From positions 5,473,328-5,537,327 of the forward strand of contig CM067065.1 in the NCBI GenBank assembly GCA_033980235.1: DNA of 64,000 nucleotides, written 5' to 3'. A model generated the notes under the pieces. That model was not told where the DNA came from. It saw only the letters and a program-made list of their open reading frames with translations, and searched no databases. Source of the stretch: Diadema setosum (taxonomy: Eukaryota > Echinodermata > Echinoidea > Diadematoida > Diadematidae). This document shows positions 47,271-59,701 of this stretch, piece by piece; position 1 is the stretch's first letter, and every line of letters starts with the position of its first letter. The position numbers and the translations under genes are program-made.

Positions 47271-48047
47271 TTACTTTGGAGCCAGACCTAAATCAGTAAT
47301 ATTGAATCCGGAAGTACAGCATACTTGGTAAGTATTTAAGAACTACAGTAATAATTAGGGTGGTTTTTTTTTTCAAAATATTGTGCGTATCGCGTATTGT
47401 AGTTTTACAAATATAGCACGATCACGATTAATATGCTCAAAATTGAGTCCCATTTGTTTGTTTTGTCAATATTTTTTTTTCTGTTATGATTTCGCTGATT
47501 TTGTTAACATGCTTTAACCCATAATCTATGTTAGTATTTGTAACATTGATGACAATATGCCAAATAGAAAAACTGACATATAAATGAGCATGTTATGCTA
47601 CGTATGAAAAATGTATATTAATCACTGTCTCCGCTGGAAATTGATTTAACAATTCTGTATCAAATTTCTGCAAAGAGATAGGAAGTAAGATCATTTGGAG
47701 AGATAAGATAAATATGGCACAGGCCAGACCTCTTCAGGACTCTCATCCAGAATATCCAGAATATATGTATTTTTATGGATTGAATGACACCGTGTTACAT
47801 TGCAAACAAACAGGCAAACGGACACACGATTTTGAGTAAACTATAGACAGCCCAGTCGCTGAGTAGCTGGATGATGCACAACAACAAATCGATCACAAAG
47901 CGAATAATATATGTCGATTGCTTTGAGGTTTGATACTTGACATCATTGTTGTCACCTCGAACTCAGCAAAGACAATCTTCTCAAATTAGCCTTCATATTT
48001 ATGTAATCAATATTGACATACACAATTCACAACTTACCGAAAACGAA

Positions 48048-48464
48048 GATTATATCGTCGGCTGAGAATGATAAGGGCGTTAAGTTGCCACTAAACCCTA
48101 TGGCCCGAATTCACGAAGGTGGTACAAATGAAACCATGGTTTAAACCATGGACAAAAACCATGGAGCGCCAAGTTTCGTTACAAAATTGGTCATTTCGTC
48201 GACAAAATGACCGTTTCGTTAACGAAATTATCATTTTGTGGACGAAATGTTCATTTAGTTACAAAATGTTGTCATTTTGTTACAAAATAATCATTTCATC
48301 GACGAAATGACTGATTTCGTAACGAAATATTCCATGCGACACTTGGCTCTTCATGGTTTTTGTCCATGGTTTAAACCATGGTTTCATTTGTACCACCTTC
48401 GTGAAATCGGGTCATAGTGTTCATGACCACTTAGCGCCCTTCTCATTCTCAAGAGACGATATGC
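48048..48464. mobile_element. Palindromic MITE with nested inner palindromes
   Basis: The two arms are inverted copies almost from end to end: ATATCGTC, AGAATGA-AAGGGCG, CCCGAATTCACGAAGGTGG and CCATGGTTTAAACCATGG recur reversed on the other side. The centre is a ladder of short palindromes of the type CATTTCGTCGACGAAATG. It has no coding capacity. Block B lacks it at the matching place. A half-copy is at 21586-21700. Confidence 0.8.
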
Positions 48465-48479
48465 AGCGTGTGCGAATGG

Positions 48480-50160
48480 TAGGGGAAAGTGAGATAAGAT
48501 GAGCCGCTTTTTACCTTTGGTTCTTCATGACTGTCAATAGATATAAATAATTGTATGTGCCGGTAGGTTCATTATAGGACAAACCTTGCTAGCCTTTGCG
48601 AATAAGGGAGAAGTATACAGGCAATCAAAACACAGTTTCTACTGTCAATAGTAAAAATATACATCTTGTTAAAGGAACATGTCACAAAATCTTCATGACA
48701 AATCTTTTTTAAGTAGAACTCCTAATGCTCTTGTCGAGGAGAATATTATGTTTGTCTAATTGTAATAGGGCACATGCAGCCTACCTACTCAGACAGGAAG
48801 TATTAGAATATGTTGTATAAACATATTTTAATGGAATTTATTCTAGGGCATAATTTTAATAGGGAGAGTGTTGTTTTGGGCTAGATGTAACATTACCAGT
48901 CAGCCAATGGAATAGTCAGAACTAGTCGAGTTCGCTGTAGCTTGCGGGGTCTTGATAAGCCCAAGCCTAGCTCGCCCTTACCTCTTTGATCAATCTTTTG
49001 CAAAAAGTAACACAGTCATTTTTATCAAATATAATGTGATATTAGCAAAATAATGTCCAACAGGAAATTACAGTTTACGATGGCACTAAAATCCTGAAAG
49101 TTACAATGTTTTAAAAGTCTCTTCTTAATACGCTTTTATGGACGTTTTAACAAAGACAATTAAATTGAACGTGAGATGCATTTTTAAAAACTCAAATCAG
49201 AGAGGCTTTGATTTTTGGAACTATATTAAAACCGCATCTGCAAAAGTAATTTCACAGTTTTCAATGTTTATGGTATTTTTACTTTTCTTTTTAATTTGAG
49301 ATTTTCATTAATATTTTCTGCATTATAAGTCTACAATCAAACGTGGTTATATAAAACGCATTAAATTTCCTAGCATTGTATTCTGTAAAAAAAAAAAAGT
49401 CATTCTGCTTTCTTCAAGACTTCAAGTATTCGAAAAACAAGCCTCCAAAATCTATGTTCTGTATCACGTATATCTGTAGTTCCAGCTGAAGTCTAGTGTA
49501 AATCAAATAAACCATACGTGGAGAGACCTACCGCTTTGCACCTCTTCAGCAGCTTTTCAGAAGAATATCTTAATGAAGCTAGCCTTCTGCTTTTTGTGTC
49601 TATTTTCGCGGCATTTTGGTAACTGAGAAAAAAATAGAATGACATGGCATGTACATCAAAGCATGTCATTTTTCTATTATCTCTTAATTCGTTTTTGACT
49701 TAAGTGTGTAAAAATACATAGAAGTACACATTGCGGTAAGCTGAGCCAGGCATTGGGCTAAGTTGAGCCATGGTTCAACATGCCCCAACTGAGAGGCACA
49801 TCTTACCCCACGCACGCAATTTTGAAAACTTCACACAGAATTGTATTTTACTGTTCAATGCGGCTTAAAGGTTTTTACACAAGAAAATCCACGATAATCT
49901 ATAGCATCAATTCATAAGAAGCAATTTTAATAGATCCAAGAAGGGAAGTATGATCACTCTATATCTACAAGAACAAGAAAAAGCAAAAACCTGTGAAAAC
50001 TAATAAAGTAACGATAAATTTCCTACTCTCCTCTTTCCATGTGACAGAGGCAGTTCCAGCGATGTAGAGTGATGTACTTAATGTCTATAGAGCAAAACAG
50101 CTTTCAATTGTTGTGGTTTCTTTACCCACCGCCTCATCTTACCTTTCACTGACGCCCTTT
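48480..50160. mobile_element. Possible DNA transposon, TAAGATGAG ends
   Basis: GTGAGATAAGATGAGCCGC near 48490 is mirrored by GCCTCATCTTACCTTTCAC near 50133. The interval accounts for most of the extra length between the TRIM-3 flank and 47.76 kb compared with block B. An internal GCTAAGTTGAGCCATGG-type palindrome is at 49755. No transposase is seen. The boundaries are tentative. Confidence 0.35.
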
Positions 50161-50254
50161 TTGAATAATCGGAAGTTCACGCGATCGGGGCTACAGTGCA
50201 CTTTTACAGCTCCGATCGCGTAAATTCGCACCATCCTCTGACAGATACACTCAA

Positions 50255-50534
50255 TATGATCTCCTCCACTCAAATGGACCACCATTTTAAAGGTTCTTTC
50301 AACCAGTACATAAAGCATTCACAGTAAATGAAATAAAAAAACAACAACAACATTCAAACAGGTCTGTTCAATTCTCCTTCGTTATTTCGGGTTTAAGAAT
50401 GCATAAAATCTAACATTGTGCATCACATGGACTTTTTCTGTTCTATTTATTAAAGGCTGATTTCAGTTCCATGATAATGTTTGTCGGTATGTTTCCAATA
50501 TTGTGTTTCCCTTGCTATTAGATAAACAGACACC
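50255..50534 (+). promoter_or_regulatory. Conserved 5' flank of TRIM-3 (putative 5' UTR intron)
   Basis: Aligns with 24457-24742 upstream of TRIM-1. Shared features are GATCTCCTCCACTCAAATGG, a TATA-like TACATAAAG (50307-50315), a donor-like CAG/GTCTG at 50361-50363, and acceptors TTAG (50521) or ACAG (50529) before ACACC-ATG. Conservation is greater than in nearby flank, so it may hold the promoter and a small 5' UTR intron. Transcript data would be needed to confirm. Confidence 0.45.
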
Positions 50535-52433
50535 ATGGCAACCGTTCATCAAATCAGCAGTCAAAATTTGGAGTGTCCTATTTGTCTTACACTTTTCGAC
50601 CAACCTAAGTCACTAGCATGTTCTCACACGTTCTGCAAACATTGTCTTCAACGTATCTGTCAAACTCAGCCCCACCGACAAACTATAATATGTCCTATAT
50701 GCAGGAAAGAAACGCCCATACCCAGTGGAGATGTGGATAAGTTACAAACAAACGTACCGCTGAGTTCTCTCGTGGACGAAGTGAAAACCAAGAATCCGAC
50801 ATGCACAGTTTGTGAGACGGACGAAAAACCACTAGCTATGTCCTACTGTCAGGACTGTGGGAAATATATGTGTGATTCGTGTGAGAAAGGCCACTCTTTC
50901 TGGAAACCGTTCTCCACCCACTCAGTGGTAGCCATGAACGAGGTGCTCTCGGGAAAAGTTCAGGTTAACAGGCGACGGAAATGTAAGAAACATCCTAATG
51001 ATGATGAGGAGTGTTTCTGCACTGGATGTCGGGAGTACGTCTGCTGTAAGTGTGGGATGTTGAGACACTCAAAAGCAGGACATAGTATCGAAGAGGCAGC
51101 TATCCACGAGGAAAAATTGATGGAAAATATCAATGAGTTGAAAAAAAGAGTAAAATCAAAGAAAACCATCATTGAAAACCATGTGGAGCTCATAGAGACA
51201 CAACGCAATGAAATAACAACTATGTTTAGAAAGCTCAATGATGACATCGACAAGACGTATGAGGAACACATGCAGATATTGTCAAACAATAGGGAAGCCC
51301 TGAAAAGTCAAGTGAAACATTGGTCTGAGAAATTCGAGAAGGAATTACAAGTCATGGAGGAAGAGAGTCGGCAAACAATCAGTCACATGAGCGCTATGGA
51401 AGAGCTGGTAACTAACGGCATGAAGGTACCGCTGGAGAAAGACGCCTTGTTTGCACACGACACGCTGTGCGAAAACTTGAAGAGCTTTCTGGGACGAAAT
51501 GATCCTGACGACCAATCACCGAGAGGTGTGACACAACGAACTCAGAAGATTTCATTCCGTAGACACGAGAAGGTTAATGAACTCTGCCTTGGAGAGTTGG
51601 AAGGTTATACGTGGGATGTCCAGGGAGATGATGTCTCACCTCCCTGGAGTGTCATAGCAGACGTAGAGCTCCCTAGCGAAACTGGCGTGACCTGTATCGC
51701 TCGTGCACCAGGCGGTAAAATTGCGGTGGGATCGTCTCCAGGCGGAATCCATTTCTACTCCCCTGATGGCAAGTTACAACAGACCGTGCTGAAGGACGTC
51801 AGTGTCTGGGGCATTGGATTCCTTTCTGATGGTCGAAGTGTTGTACGTGATGGACATCACAAGATATTACTCTACACTCCGCAGTGGGAGAAACTTGACG
51901 TCACGTTCGAGACTAGAAGTTGTACAGGTCATGGGCTTTCTGATGGGAATGTAGCTGTGGATAAAGATGATAATATCTATGTGTGTTGTAGGAATTTAAA
52001 AACGATCCAGGTATTTACAAGACAGGGTGGTAAGGCAGTCAGGGTCATGACGTGTGATGGATATACACCTTATCAACTATTCGCCTTTCAAACCAAGGGA
52101 AAACTGTTACTCGTAGACATATCAGCTGTGGTGTGCTTTGATGGTAATGTGAAGGAGAATGTCTTGATAGAGAAGAAGGGTCGGCAGGCCTACGTAGCTG
52201 TGTGTCGAGACGATTCGGTCATTGTAGTCTGGGTGAAGCACTATGAGAATCTCGTCAGTATCGATCGATACACGAGAAATTTGGAGCATGTTTGCAATCT
52301 TGTTACTAATTTTACAATACAACACTCATACTTTGGTTATTACTCTCTACAAGAGTTTGCGAGCGGTGAGATAGCTTTCTGCACTGAAGGTAGGCTTTAC
52401 ATATTTAATGGAAATTTGCTGGAACTGTCATAG
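50535..52433 (+). CDS. TRIM-3: RING/B-box/coiled-coil E3 ligase-like protein
   Basis: A 632-residue uninterrupted frame starting MATVHQIS after ACACC. The zinc ligands are complete. RING: C14, C17, C29, H31, C34, C37, C53, C56. B-box1: C90, C93, C105, C108, C113, C116, H120, H129. B-box2: C150, H153, C162, C165, C170, C173, H178, H183. The coiled coil covers about 185-293 (EEAAIHEEKLMENINEL onward). The C-terminal part, about 380-632, has CIARAPGGKIAVGS, FYSPDGK, YTPQWEKLDV, FTRQGGKA and RDDSVIV repeats resembling propeller blades of TRIM-NHL proteins. Relative to TRIM-1 it has about 12 extra residues (QGDDVSPPWS) at the linker to the propeller, and its C-terminus is extended (NGNLLELS). Predicted cytoplasmic E3 ubiquitin ligase with unknown substrate. 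AATAAA lies about 365 bp downstream. Confidence 0.9.
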   Translation: MATVHQISSQNLECPICLTLFDQPKSLACSHTFCKHCLQRICQTQPHRQTIICPICRKETPIPSGDVDKLQTNVPLSSLVDEVKTKNPTCTVCETDEKPLAMSYCQDCGKYMCDSCEKGHSFWKPFSTHSVVAMNEVLSGKVQVNRRRKCKKHPNDDEECFCTGCREYVCCKCGMLRHSKAGHSIEEAAIHEEKLMENINELKKRVKSKKTIIENHVELIETQRNEITTMFRKLNDDIDKTYEEHMQILSNNREALKSQVKHWSEKFEKELQVMEEESRQTISHMSAMEELVTNGMKVPLEKDALFAHDTLCENLKSFLGRNDPDDQSPRGVTQRTQKISFRRHEKVNELCLGELEGYTWDVQGDDVSPPWSVIADVELPSETGVTCIARAPGGKIAVGSSPGGIHFYSPDGKLQQTVLKDVSVWGIGFLSDGRSVVRDGHHKILLYTPQWEKLDVTFETRSCTGHGLSDGNVAVDKDDNIYVCCRNLKTIQVFTRQGGKAVRVMTCDGYTPYQLFAFQTKGKLLLVDISAVVCFDGNVKENVLIEKKGRQAYVAVCRDDSVIVVWVKHYENLVSIDRYTRNLEHVCNLVTNFTIQHSYFGYYSLQEFASGEIAFCTEGRLYIFNGNLLELS

Positions 52434-52843
52434 ACGATTATTTCTTATACAGAAGCGTGTTAGAAGAAACAAACAAACAAAGAATGAACTTGCGTAGACC
52501 AGATGACCAGAATGATCCCTCAGTTTGCACTTGGGAAAGCATCCATTTTATTATCGTCCAGTAAATGCATTTACAATCTCAAAATTGCCTTTTGCTAATG
52601 CAAAATGCAACTTTTGCTGTCAGTTTGATGTGCTGGCAAGTAGCATATTCATGTAAATGCATTTATAACTAGTCAACACACTTCCTATTTGAAATGATAG
52701 AAGTGTAACTAAGGTTAAATCTTTGCTTAAAACGTATCTATTTACTAAATCCTAATTGTTTATATTGTCGTTAAATGTGTACTATATAGTGCTGTATTTT
52801 AATAAAATATTTTTATCCGCATCAATGCTCTTAGAAACGTTAG

Positions 52844-53874
52844 TAAGCTGGTATCTCACTGAGCGGCGAACGTTTGCGAACGTAGCAAATTTGAGATTCG
52901 CCAACTTTTCTGACGATTGTTTGCGAAAAATCAAGGTTCGCTTCTGTCATTAGCGACAGTTAGCGACTTTTAGCGATGTTTAGCGACAATTAGCAACACT
53001 TCAGCGAATGTTTGCGAAAGTGTTTGCGAAACACAGGTGGCGACTATTAGCGACTGTTAGCAAATGTTAGCGACAATTTTGCAAATGTTAGCGACAGTTT
53101 TGCAAATATTAGCAACAATTTGAAAATCCTTTGCGACAATTTGCGAATGTTCTGGGGACCTAGAAAAGTACCAGGCAATTATGCATAGTCAGACCCATAA
53201 AACGAACGTACAAGCTTCCACTGAATTCAGATCTCTTTTTTGACAACCGTTCAAGATGAATTTTCAGTATATGGAAATAGATTTCTGCCAAGAAGAGGCT
53301 CAACGTGCTGATATCTTGAAGAGCTGCTTTGCCAGGCTGCTGCTACAGCTATCGTGCAGCATAAGAAAAAGAAGATAAAGAAAAACAAGAAAGGAAGAAG
53401 AAAAGAAAGACTGTTTAGGTCAGAGATTGTTAGTTGCAGAGGACAGACTTTGGTCAATATGAAAAGCTTTTGCAGCAATTACATGATGGAGATGTCAAGA
53501 GCTTCAAAAACTTTCTTAGAGTGGAACCGTGCCTGTTTCAGGAGCTTTTGTATAGGAACCATGGTTACTTGTTCGCTAGCAGTGGCAAATCAAATAAATG
53601 TTAGCGACACCGTATTACGACCGTTTGCGAATTCTTACGAGTGTTTTGCGAATGTTTGCAACTGTTAGCGAAAATACAAATTGGCAAAGGTTCGCAAAGA
53701 CATTTTGAACATGTTCAAAATTTCTTTGCTACAAGAAAAACTGTTTGCGACAATAAAAACCATTTCCGAACTTTCTTGTAACGAACCTTTTGCAACCCTT
53801 TACGAACCCTCCCTGGCAAAATCCCAAATTCGCTACGTTCGCAAACATTCGCAGCTCAGTGAGATACCCCCTTA
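52844..53874 (+). mobile_element. PIF/Harbinger-derived DNA transposon
   Basis: Long terminal inverted repeats read GGTATCTCACTGAGCGGCGA at the left and, inverted, GGTATCTCACTGAGCTGCGA at the right. They continue into GAACGTTTGCGAACGTAGC-type sequence on both sides. Inside each end are arrays of TTAGCGACA and GCGAATGTTTGCGAA words. A transposase trace lies at 53434-53604. Ends of the type TAAG-x-GG-TATCTC and a TTA/TAA flank fit the 3-bp (TWA) target preference of PIF/Harbinger, but the exact duplication is ambiguous. Confidence 0.8.
53434..53604 (+). pseudogene. Harbinger transposase N-terminal fragment
   Basis: One frame reads LQRTDFGQYEKLLQQL, then DGDVKSFKNFLRVEP, then LFQELLYRNHGYLFASS. 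This is the N-terminal signature region of PIF/Harbinger transposases (R-x-x-F-G-x-Y-x-x-L ... F-x-N-F-x-R). It ends at a stop near 53604. The catalytic DDE core is absent, so only a deletion derivative remains. Confidence 0.75.
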
Positions 53875-54264
53875 ACCGCTACATATTTTTTTTTTATCAT
53901 TGATATAATCATTTTTAGTAGTAGTAGTAGTAGTAGTAGTGTTAGTAGTAGGAGTAGTTGCAGTAGGATTACATGAATAACAATAATCACGATTGCTTAT
54001 CCCAATTAATTTTAAGCCCAACATACCTGTTGGTACGAATGACATTTTTTTCTACTCTTGCGCAATAAATGGAACTCAGAACTGGCTCGTATACCTGAAA
54101 AAAGTTTTACACGAGGATCGTAGGAATGGGCTGCACATGTCCCACGCCTGCATTATCAGGGGAATATTCATACACTTAGCTTTAAGGACCTTTAATAGTC
54201 ATGTCGAAAAGTTAAGGTTTTCTGTGGATGAATGACTATTCCAACAACACCAAAGGGTCAGTAA

Positions 54265-54371
54265 CAACATGTTTTTTTCTTTGTTTTTTTGTTGTTGTTG
54301 TTTTGTTTGTTTATTTGTTTGTTTGTTTGTTTGTTTGTTGTTGTTGTTGTTTTTTTTTTTTTGGGGGGGGG
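54265..54371. repeat. (GTTT)n/(GTT)n, T-run, G-run
   Basis: Low-complexity run made of GTTT, then GTT repeats, then T- and G-runs. A (GT)n follows at 54543-54598 and (TTC)n at 55037-55063. Confidence 0.95.
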
Positions 54372-54543
54372 CGATATTAGTGCTCTAAAATATACAACAG
54401 TAAGCTATGGGATGATCTTAAGATGAAATCCGCAATAGGAGAAATGGGTATCTCCCGCTCACCTGATGATGGCCAGTTCACTTTCCAAGCATTCTTGCAG
54501 ACTACTATATGATCATGAAAAAAAAAATGGGGTGTGGCAGTTT

Positions 54544-54574
<31 letters not shown>

Positions 54575-56859
54575 GTGTGTGTGTGTGTTGTGTGTGTTTT
54601 TTATTTTTGTGAGATTTGACGTCTCCTTGTGTCCCCATTGAGATGGGGGCATACTTACCATCTTCTGTAACCCTAGTGATAATGGCTGCTACGTTTGGTG
54701 ACATAGTTGAGCATGTGTTTCCAAGATGAAAATTGTGAACATTACAATGAAATTGCCCCCACCCCCCCCCCCCCCAAAAAAAAAATAAAAAAAAAACAAT
54801 CTGACATACACACGTAGCTTGAAACTGTATTCACCGATTTACAAAAAAAAAAATCATAGCACTAACTTAGCTTATAACTTCTGGTTTAAAAAAAAAAGGC
54901 TGCTTAATTTGGGTGCCGTCTCTCCCCTAAGACCCCTCCCCCCCCCACACGCACACACACCCACTGACTTCCTTGAAAGCGTGCCCCTCTGGGCCCAAAA
55001 TGTGTGGAATGGTGTCAATTTCTTTTTCTTTTTTTTTTCTTCTTCTTCTTCTTCTTCTTCTTCCTTTCCAGTTCAGTCCACCAATGAGGTGTATCGTTGT
55101 ACTCTATTTGAATGGGTATTATATCATTAGACACTCTAACAATTACTCCAATAAAGTTTTGGCACACTTTGCCCCCCCCCCCCCCCTTGGAGAGAACTAT
55201 GATCTTTGAAGATTCCTTTGTTTTGGGATTTTATATCTCCATCCTCGGCAGCGTAGGCCTACGAATGAATATCCAAGCCTACCTCTCGTCTATATGCCAG
55301 TGTACACATTAATGCAAATCCTATTTTCTGGATTGACAATGTGAATTCATTAGTGGTGATCCATAAATCGTAGATTGAGTTGACGTTTTCGGATTTAACA
55401 TTAATTCTGACTGTACATGGTAGATCTCTGTGTCCTTTTTTTGATAAGATATTCAATTACAATGCAGTAATGAGTTAAGTCATGAAGTGTAATATACGTA
55501 CTTACAGCGGTGACACAACATGACTTGGAGTACACCTTTAACCAGTTATGATATCTCGGGCAAATATAACGCGATCATAACATTAACAATCTCCAACGTC
55601 CCTATCTTCCGCAGACTCCTTCCACCTCGCTGGATCTGCTGCCCCTTCAGTTCCATTCTAGTCTCTGATCTTCCCAAGTCAAAATCTGTCTGAAGATTAA
55701 AGATTAATGAGTGTATATGCTTGCTTAAAATCATTTTAGTGCATGTGGTAGTATTTATGTGTCGTAATGGGAAGATATCTTCATGGAATGATGACAATTG
55801 TTTCATTGTGTTAGCAAGTGATGATGAAAAGGAACTGTCACTGGTGGTCAAGAGCATTCCTCACTTTTAAAGTATTCCAATCACGGTTTTGATATATCTT
55901 CTTGTTCATAACATTGACTTATCTTATAGATTATGGTTTCAGAAAAAAAATGTAAAGATTTCTTATCTTCAGAGTTATCTCCCCCATGCTCACCTCCTTT
56001 CACCCCCATCTCCAGGGCAGTATGACCCTCTGGTCGGCCCTTTGAGGAGTGGTGTCCATTTGAACGAATATTCTTATACACTCTAGAGGTAATACCTGCC
56101 AAATGTGTGCATCATTGGCACATATCCAAGATTTGACAAGAGCATAATATTGAAACTAGAAACTTCAGTCAGCAATCGAGTCAACCGTAGCTGTAAGGTC
56201 TGACAATGTGAAAATTCCTTTGTTTGGGTGTTTTACCTTTGTAATCCCTGCAGCGTAACTATGCCTACAATATTATGAATAGTTATCCAAGCTTACTTTT
56301 AATGTATATATTCATATATGGATAAAACATAGGTGAAACTCATTTTATGAATTTACAATGTCAACTAATTAGTTGTGATACATGGATAGTGTGTTATGTC
56401 TTTGTTCTCGTTTTTTACATCGAATATTCTGGCTGTGATACTTCTCTGTTTTTTTTTATTATAATATATTTTATACACATTACAATGCAGTGGTGGGCAA
56501 TGTCACCGAGTGAAATGGTATTTACGGCGGTGACATACATTCTTATGCCTCCGAATGAAAACAATTGTTTCATTTGTCTTTACATGTAATAATGTAAAGG
56601 AACATTCACTGATTGTGCATAGCATACTCCACTTATATTCCAAACATGTAGTTATGAAATCACTGAAAAGCAGTGCATAGAGGGGAAAAATGCTTTTGAT
56701 GACCTGGTACATTAACTTCAATTTTCATAAATGAACCAAAAAGTCAACCCTTGAAACGTCCATACACTTTGGACCCCCCCCCCCAAAAAAAAAAAAAGAA
56801 GAAAGTAATGACGTAGAGGAAATTGTACTTTAACGATCGATTTCAGGTTTTAGGGGTAG

Positions 56860-57285
56860 TGTGCCAAAACTCCCTTCTCTAAACACAGTTTCATCTCTCT
56901 TCCACTTACCTTTCCTTCGCGAGATTATTCATCCTTCCTCCATTGATTCCGCACTCCATAGTCCACATTGTTGGCCAACTTCGTTCTTCTCTTGGTTTCA
57001 TGAATCTTCACTTCTCTCACCTTTCTCCATGATTTTCCAACATTCAATTCCTTCCTCTTCCTTTTCGCTTCCATTTCATCTTTCTCCTTCTAACGTTGTC
57101 CAAACATCTTACCTTAAATTAATATTCTCACTCTATTCTTCCTTACCACTCTCTCTGTTCCCTTCTCTACCGTCTCCACTAGGGCAACTTCAACTTACAG
57201 CCCATTACTGTTTCACACTTTTCACTTTTTTCCCTCCTTACAACCCCCCTATGTCGCTTCCCTCTTCATTCTCCTCTTTGTAGGC
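56860..57285 (+). other. Pyrimidine-rich low-complexity stretch
   Basis: CTTCC/TTCTC-rich sequence. A 140-residue frame through it is made of Ser, Phe, Leu and Pro and has no recognisable domain or matching frame in the other blocks, so it is not called a gene. Confidence 0.6.
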
Positions 57286-58884
57286 TCTTCTGCCAAACAA
57301 CGATCCCGTTAAGGACTAATACACACGGTGTCACTGCAAATCGTTCTCCCTCATTTACTTCACCATGCAAACCTTCAAATAACACCTGATCAAGACAAAC
57401 CAAGAACTCCTGTATAGCTGTATTTTGATTAAAAATTAATGATAAATCAATGATATTTACAGTTCATTTTCATTCTGGGGTATTGTTTATTTGTACACAA
57501 CCGAAACTTCAATGTTTCGTTACAATCAAAAACCCTTCAATATAACATAAAGAATCTGATCATTTATCCACCGCGTCATATCCCATTACTTGCAGCCTTA
57601 TTTGCCCCCTCCGCACTCCCCCCTCCCCCCCCCCCCCCATCTGTAAGATCTGAAACAGTTGAGGGTTCTGGGTAAAGTCACCCGATGCATCTTTAATATA
57701 TATTTAAAAAAAATGTTTGCTTTAATAACTCGTAATTTTGGTCTGTTCACACTACTCCTTGGTGTTTCTGCATTTACAATTTGTACATTTGCTGTTGTTG
57801 TTTTTGTATGCTTCAAATTACTCTATACAATTTTCTATTTCCCTGTGAGTCATTTCACATGTGTTGGCAAAAGTTCATTAATTGAACAATATATTTTGAG
57901 AACTTTGTGATGTAACCTCTTCTGTAGCAGCAGCTGTTGTTCCTGGTACCAGTGGACAGAACACTTAATTCCTTACGTGCCATGTTCGAACGCCCGGGGT
58001 GCCAATATTTCATGTTCAACTCAATTACACAATCCCACCAAAAATAATCGATCAATTGCCTAATGTCACATTAATACAATGAAAAACTAATTCCCGATGT
58101 TGTTCCTCTCAGAGGTACCTCCATTGTTTTGTGTTTGGATATCAAGCAATCTTCCTTTTACAAACTTTCTGTAAATCATGTTATAAATGTTTGACCGGGG
58201 TTCGTAAACAGTTGGTAAGTTGGGATAGGAGTTTAATACTCGTTACTTTAGCCACGTATCAATGATTGTTCTAATTCAATTGTCATATAAGAAGAAATGT
58301 TTGTTGCTATCATGAGATGATATACGTAAAGGTATGTACAGTTGTACAGATTTATTAGTAAAGCTTTACAGCAATTTGTATGTTAAAATCTGAATTATGT
58401 GAAGGAGATTCATACAAATATTATTCTATGCATTGGTATGATTGTATACAATGGTGAGATAATAAACTCTGTTTACATTAACCTAGACAGATGATTTACA
58501 TTTACCTAGTATTACGTAGTCAGAAAATTTCAGCTCTTAAGAATGATGAAGTTATACAACTTTGTCGGAATACAATGTAAATATCATTAAGTCTATGTGT
58601 CATATTTGTGTACACTTATCACTGTAAATGTGTGTAACGATTTGATGCTGATTAATAACTAGCTAGTTATATGCATAGCGAGTTATATACCAGTGACAAT
58701 GCTTATGTACCATTTATTATGTCGTAGCATTTATAGTAGAATTGACGTGTATTATGTACTCCTTTCCCACAGGACTTTGTATAGCCTACTTCATCACACG
58801 TTCGCACCACCATAACCATGTCACCACACACGCGTTTACAATTACAAACCCCTTCCAATGCAGTGAAGTTTCACTTTTGACTGT

Positions 58885-58940
58885 GAATATTATAATTATT
58901 ATTAATAATATTATTATTATAATCATTGTTATTATTATTA

Positions 58941-58992
<52 letters not shown>

Positions 58993-58997
58993 CATAA
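58885..58997. repeat. (ATT)n microsatellite
   Basis: More than 30 ATT-type trinucleotides with few interruptions. Confidence 0.95.
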
Positions 58998-59446
58998 TAT
59001 GCACACGGTATTGTCTTTTATCATTGGTGTCAGGTTCAAGAGGCAGTTTGACAAAACTAAAACCGCAAATAATGACAGCCCTTAGTAATGAGTCCTGCCA
59101 AATGCACATTGATCATTGTGTTCCTATAATTAGCCAACTCGTTCCTGTTGTTTTCTCTACTCAAAACGTCATCCCAGTACTACAATTGTCGTAGACTTTC
59201 GTAGTAAATCTTAAATTCTCTATTCAAATTACGTCAATGTTGCCAATGCAAACATCTATATGCGGAAGCATTTCATTGATTTGAATAAAAACGCAGTGCC
59301 AGTTGCATAGCACTTGCTGTCGGGCGAACGCTCGGTGGTCTAGGGAGACTCTGTGTTCTTTCTAGCAGGGGTAATAGCTCATTTAAATTTGGAGTGAAAC
59401 AGTGGCGTATATCAAACCACTGACGTCACTCCGTTGAAATGGAGTG

Positions 59447-59701
59447 GAGGAGTTTGTTCGCAAAAACCGATGAGTCCACTTTTTAAAGATTTTAAAGTAC
59501 GGTCTTTGTCATTAAGAACAAAATGATACGTTTTTTAAATGATATATTGACCACTACATATAAAGGTACATTTTTGAAGTTATGGTCGAAAGAAGTAACA
59601 ATTTCGTCATTATTCTCTTCATTTTTCTTCACCTTTAATCGCAAATATCTCCATTTGGCAAATATGGACTTACCGGTTTTTGGGGTAACAAACTCTTCAT
59701 T
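59447..59701. mobile_element. MITE with GCAAAAACCGATAAGTC terminal repeats, copy 2
   Basis: Same element and orientation as 29985-30243. The left arm reads TTCGCAAAAACCGATGAGTC, and the right arm ends in AAACTCTTCAT with a small change (GGGGTAAC). It is inserted into sequence that is uninterrupted in blocks B (near 19630) and C (near 34180). Confidence 0.8.

Noticed and set aside
56861..57283. 140-residue plus-strand frame
   Set aside because: Pyrimidine-rich low-complexity composition (Ser/Phe/Leu/Pro). No domain and no counterpart frame in other blocks.
58742..59194. 150-residue frame with long Ile run
   Set aside because: The Ile run is the (ATT)n microsatellite.
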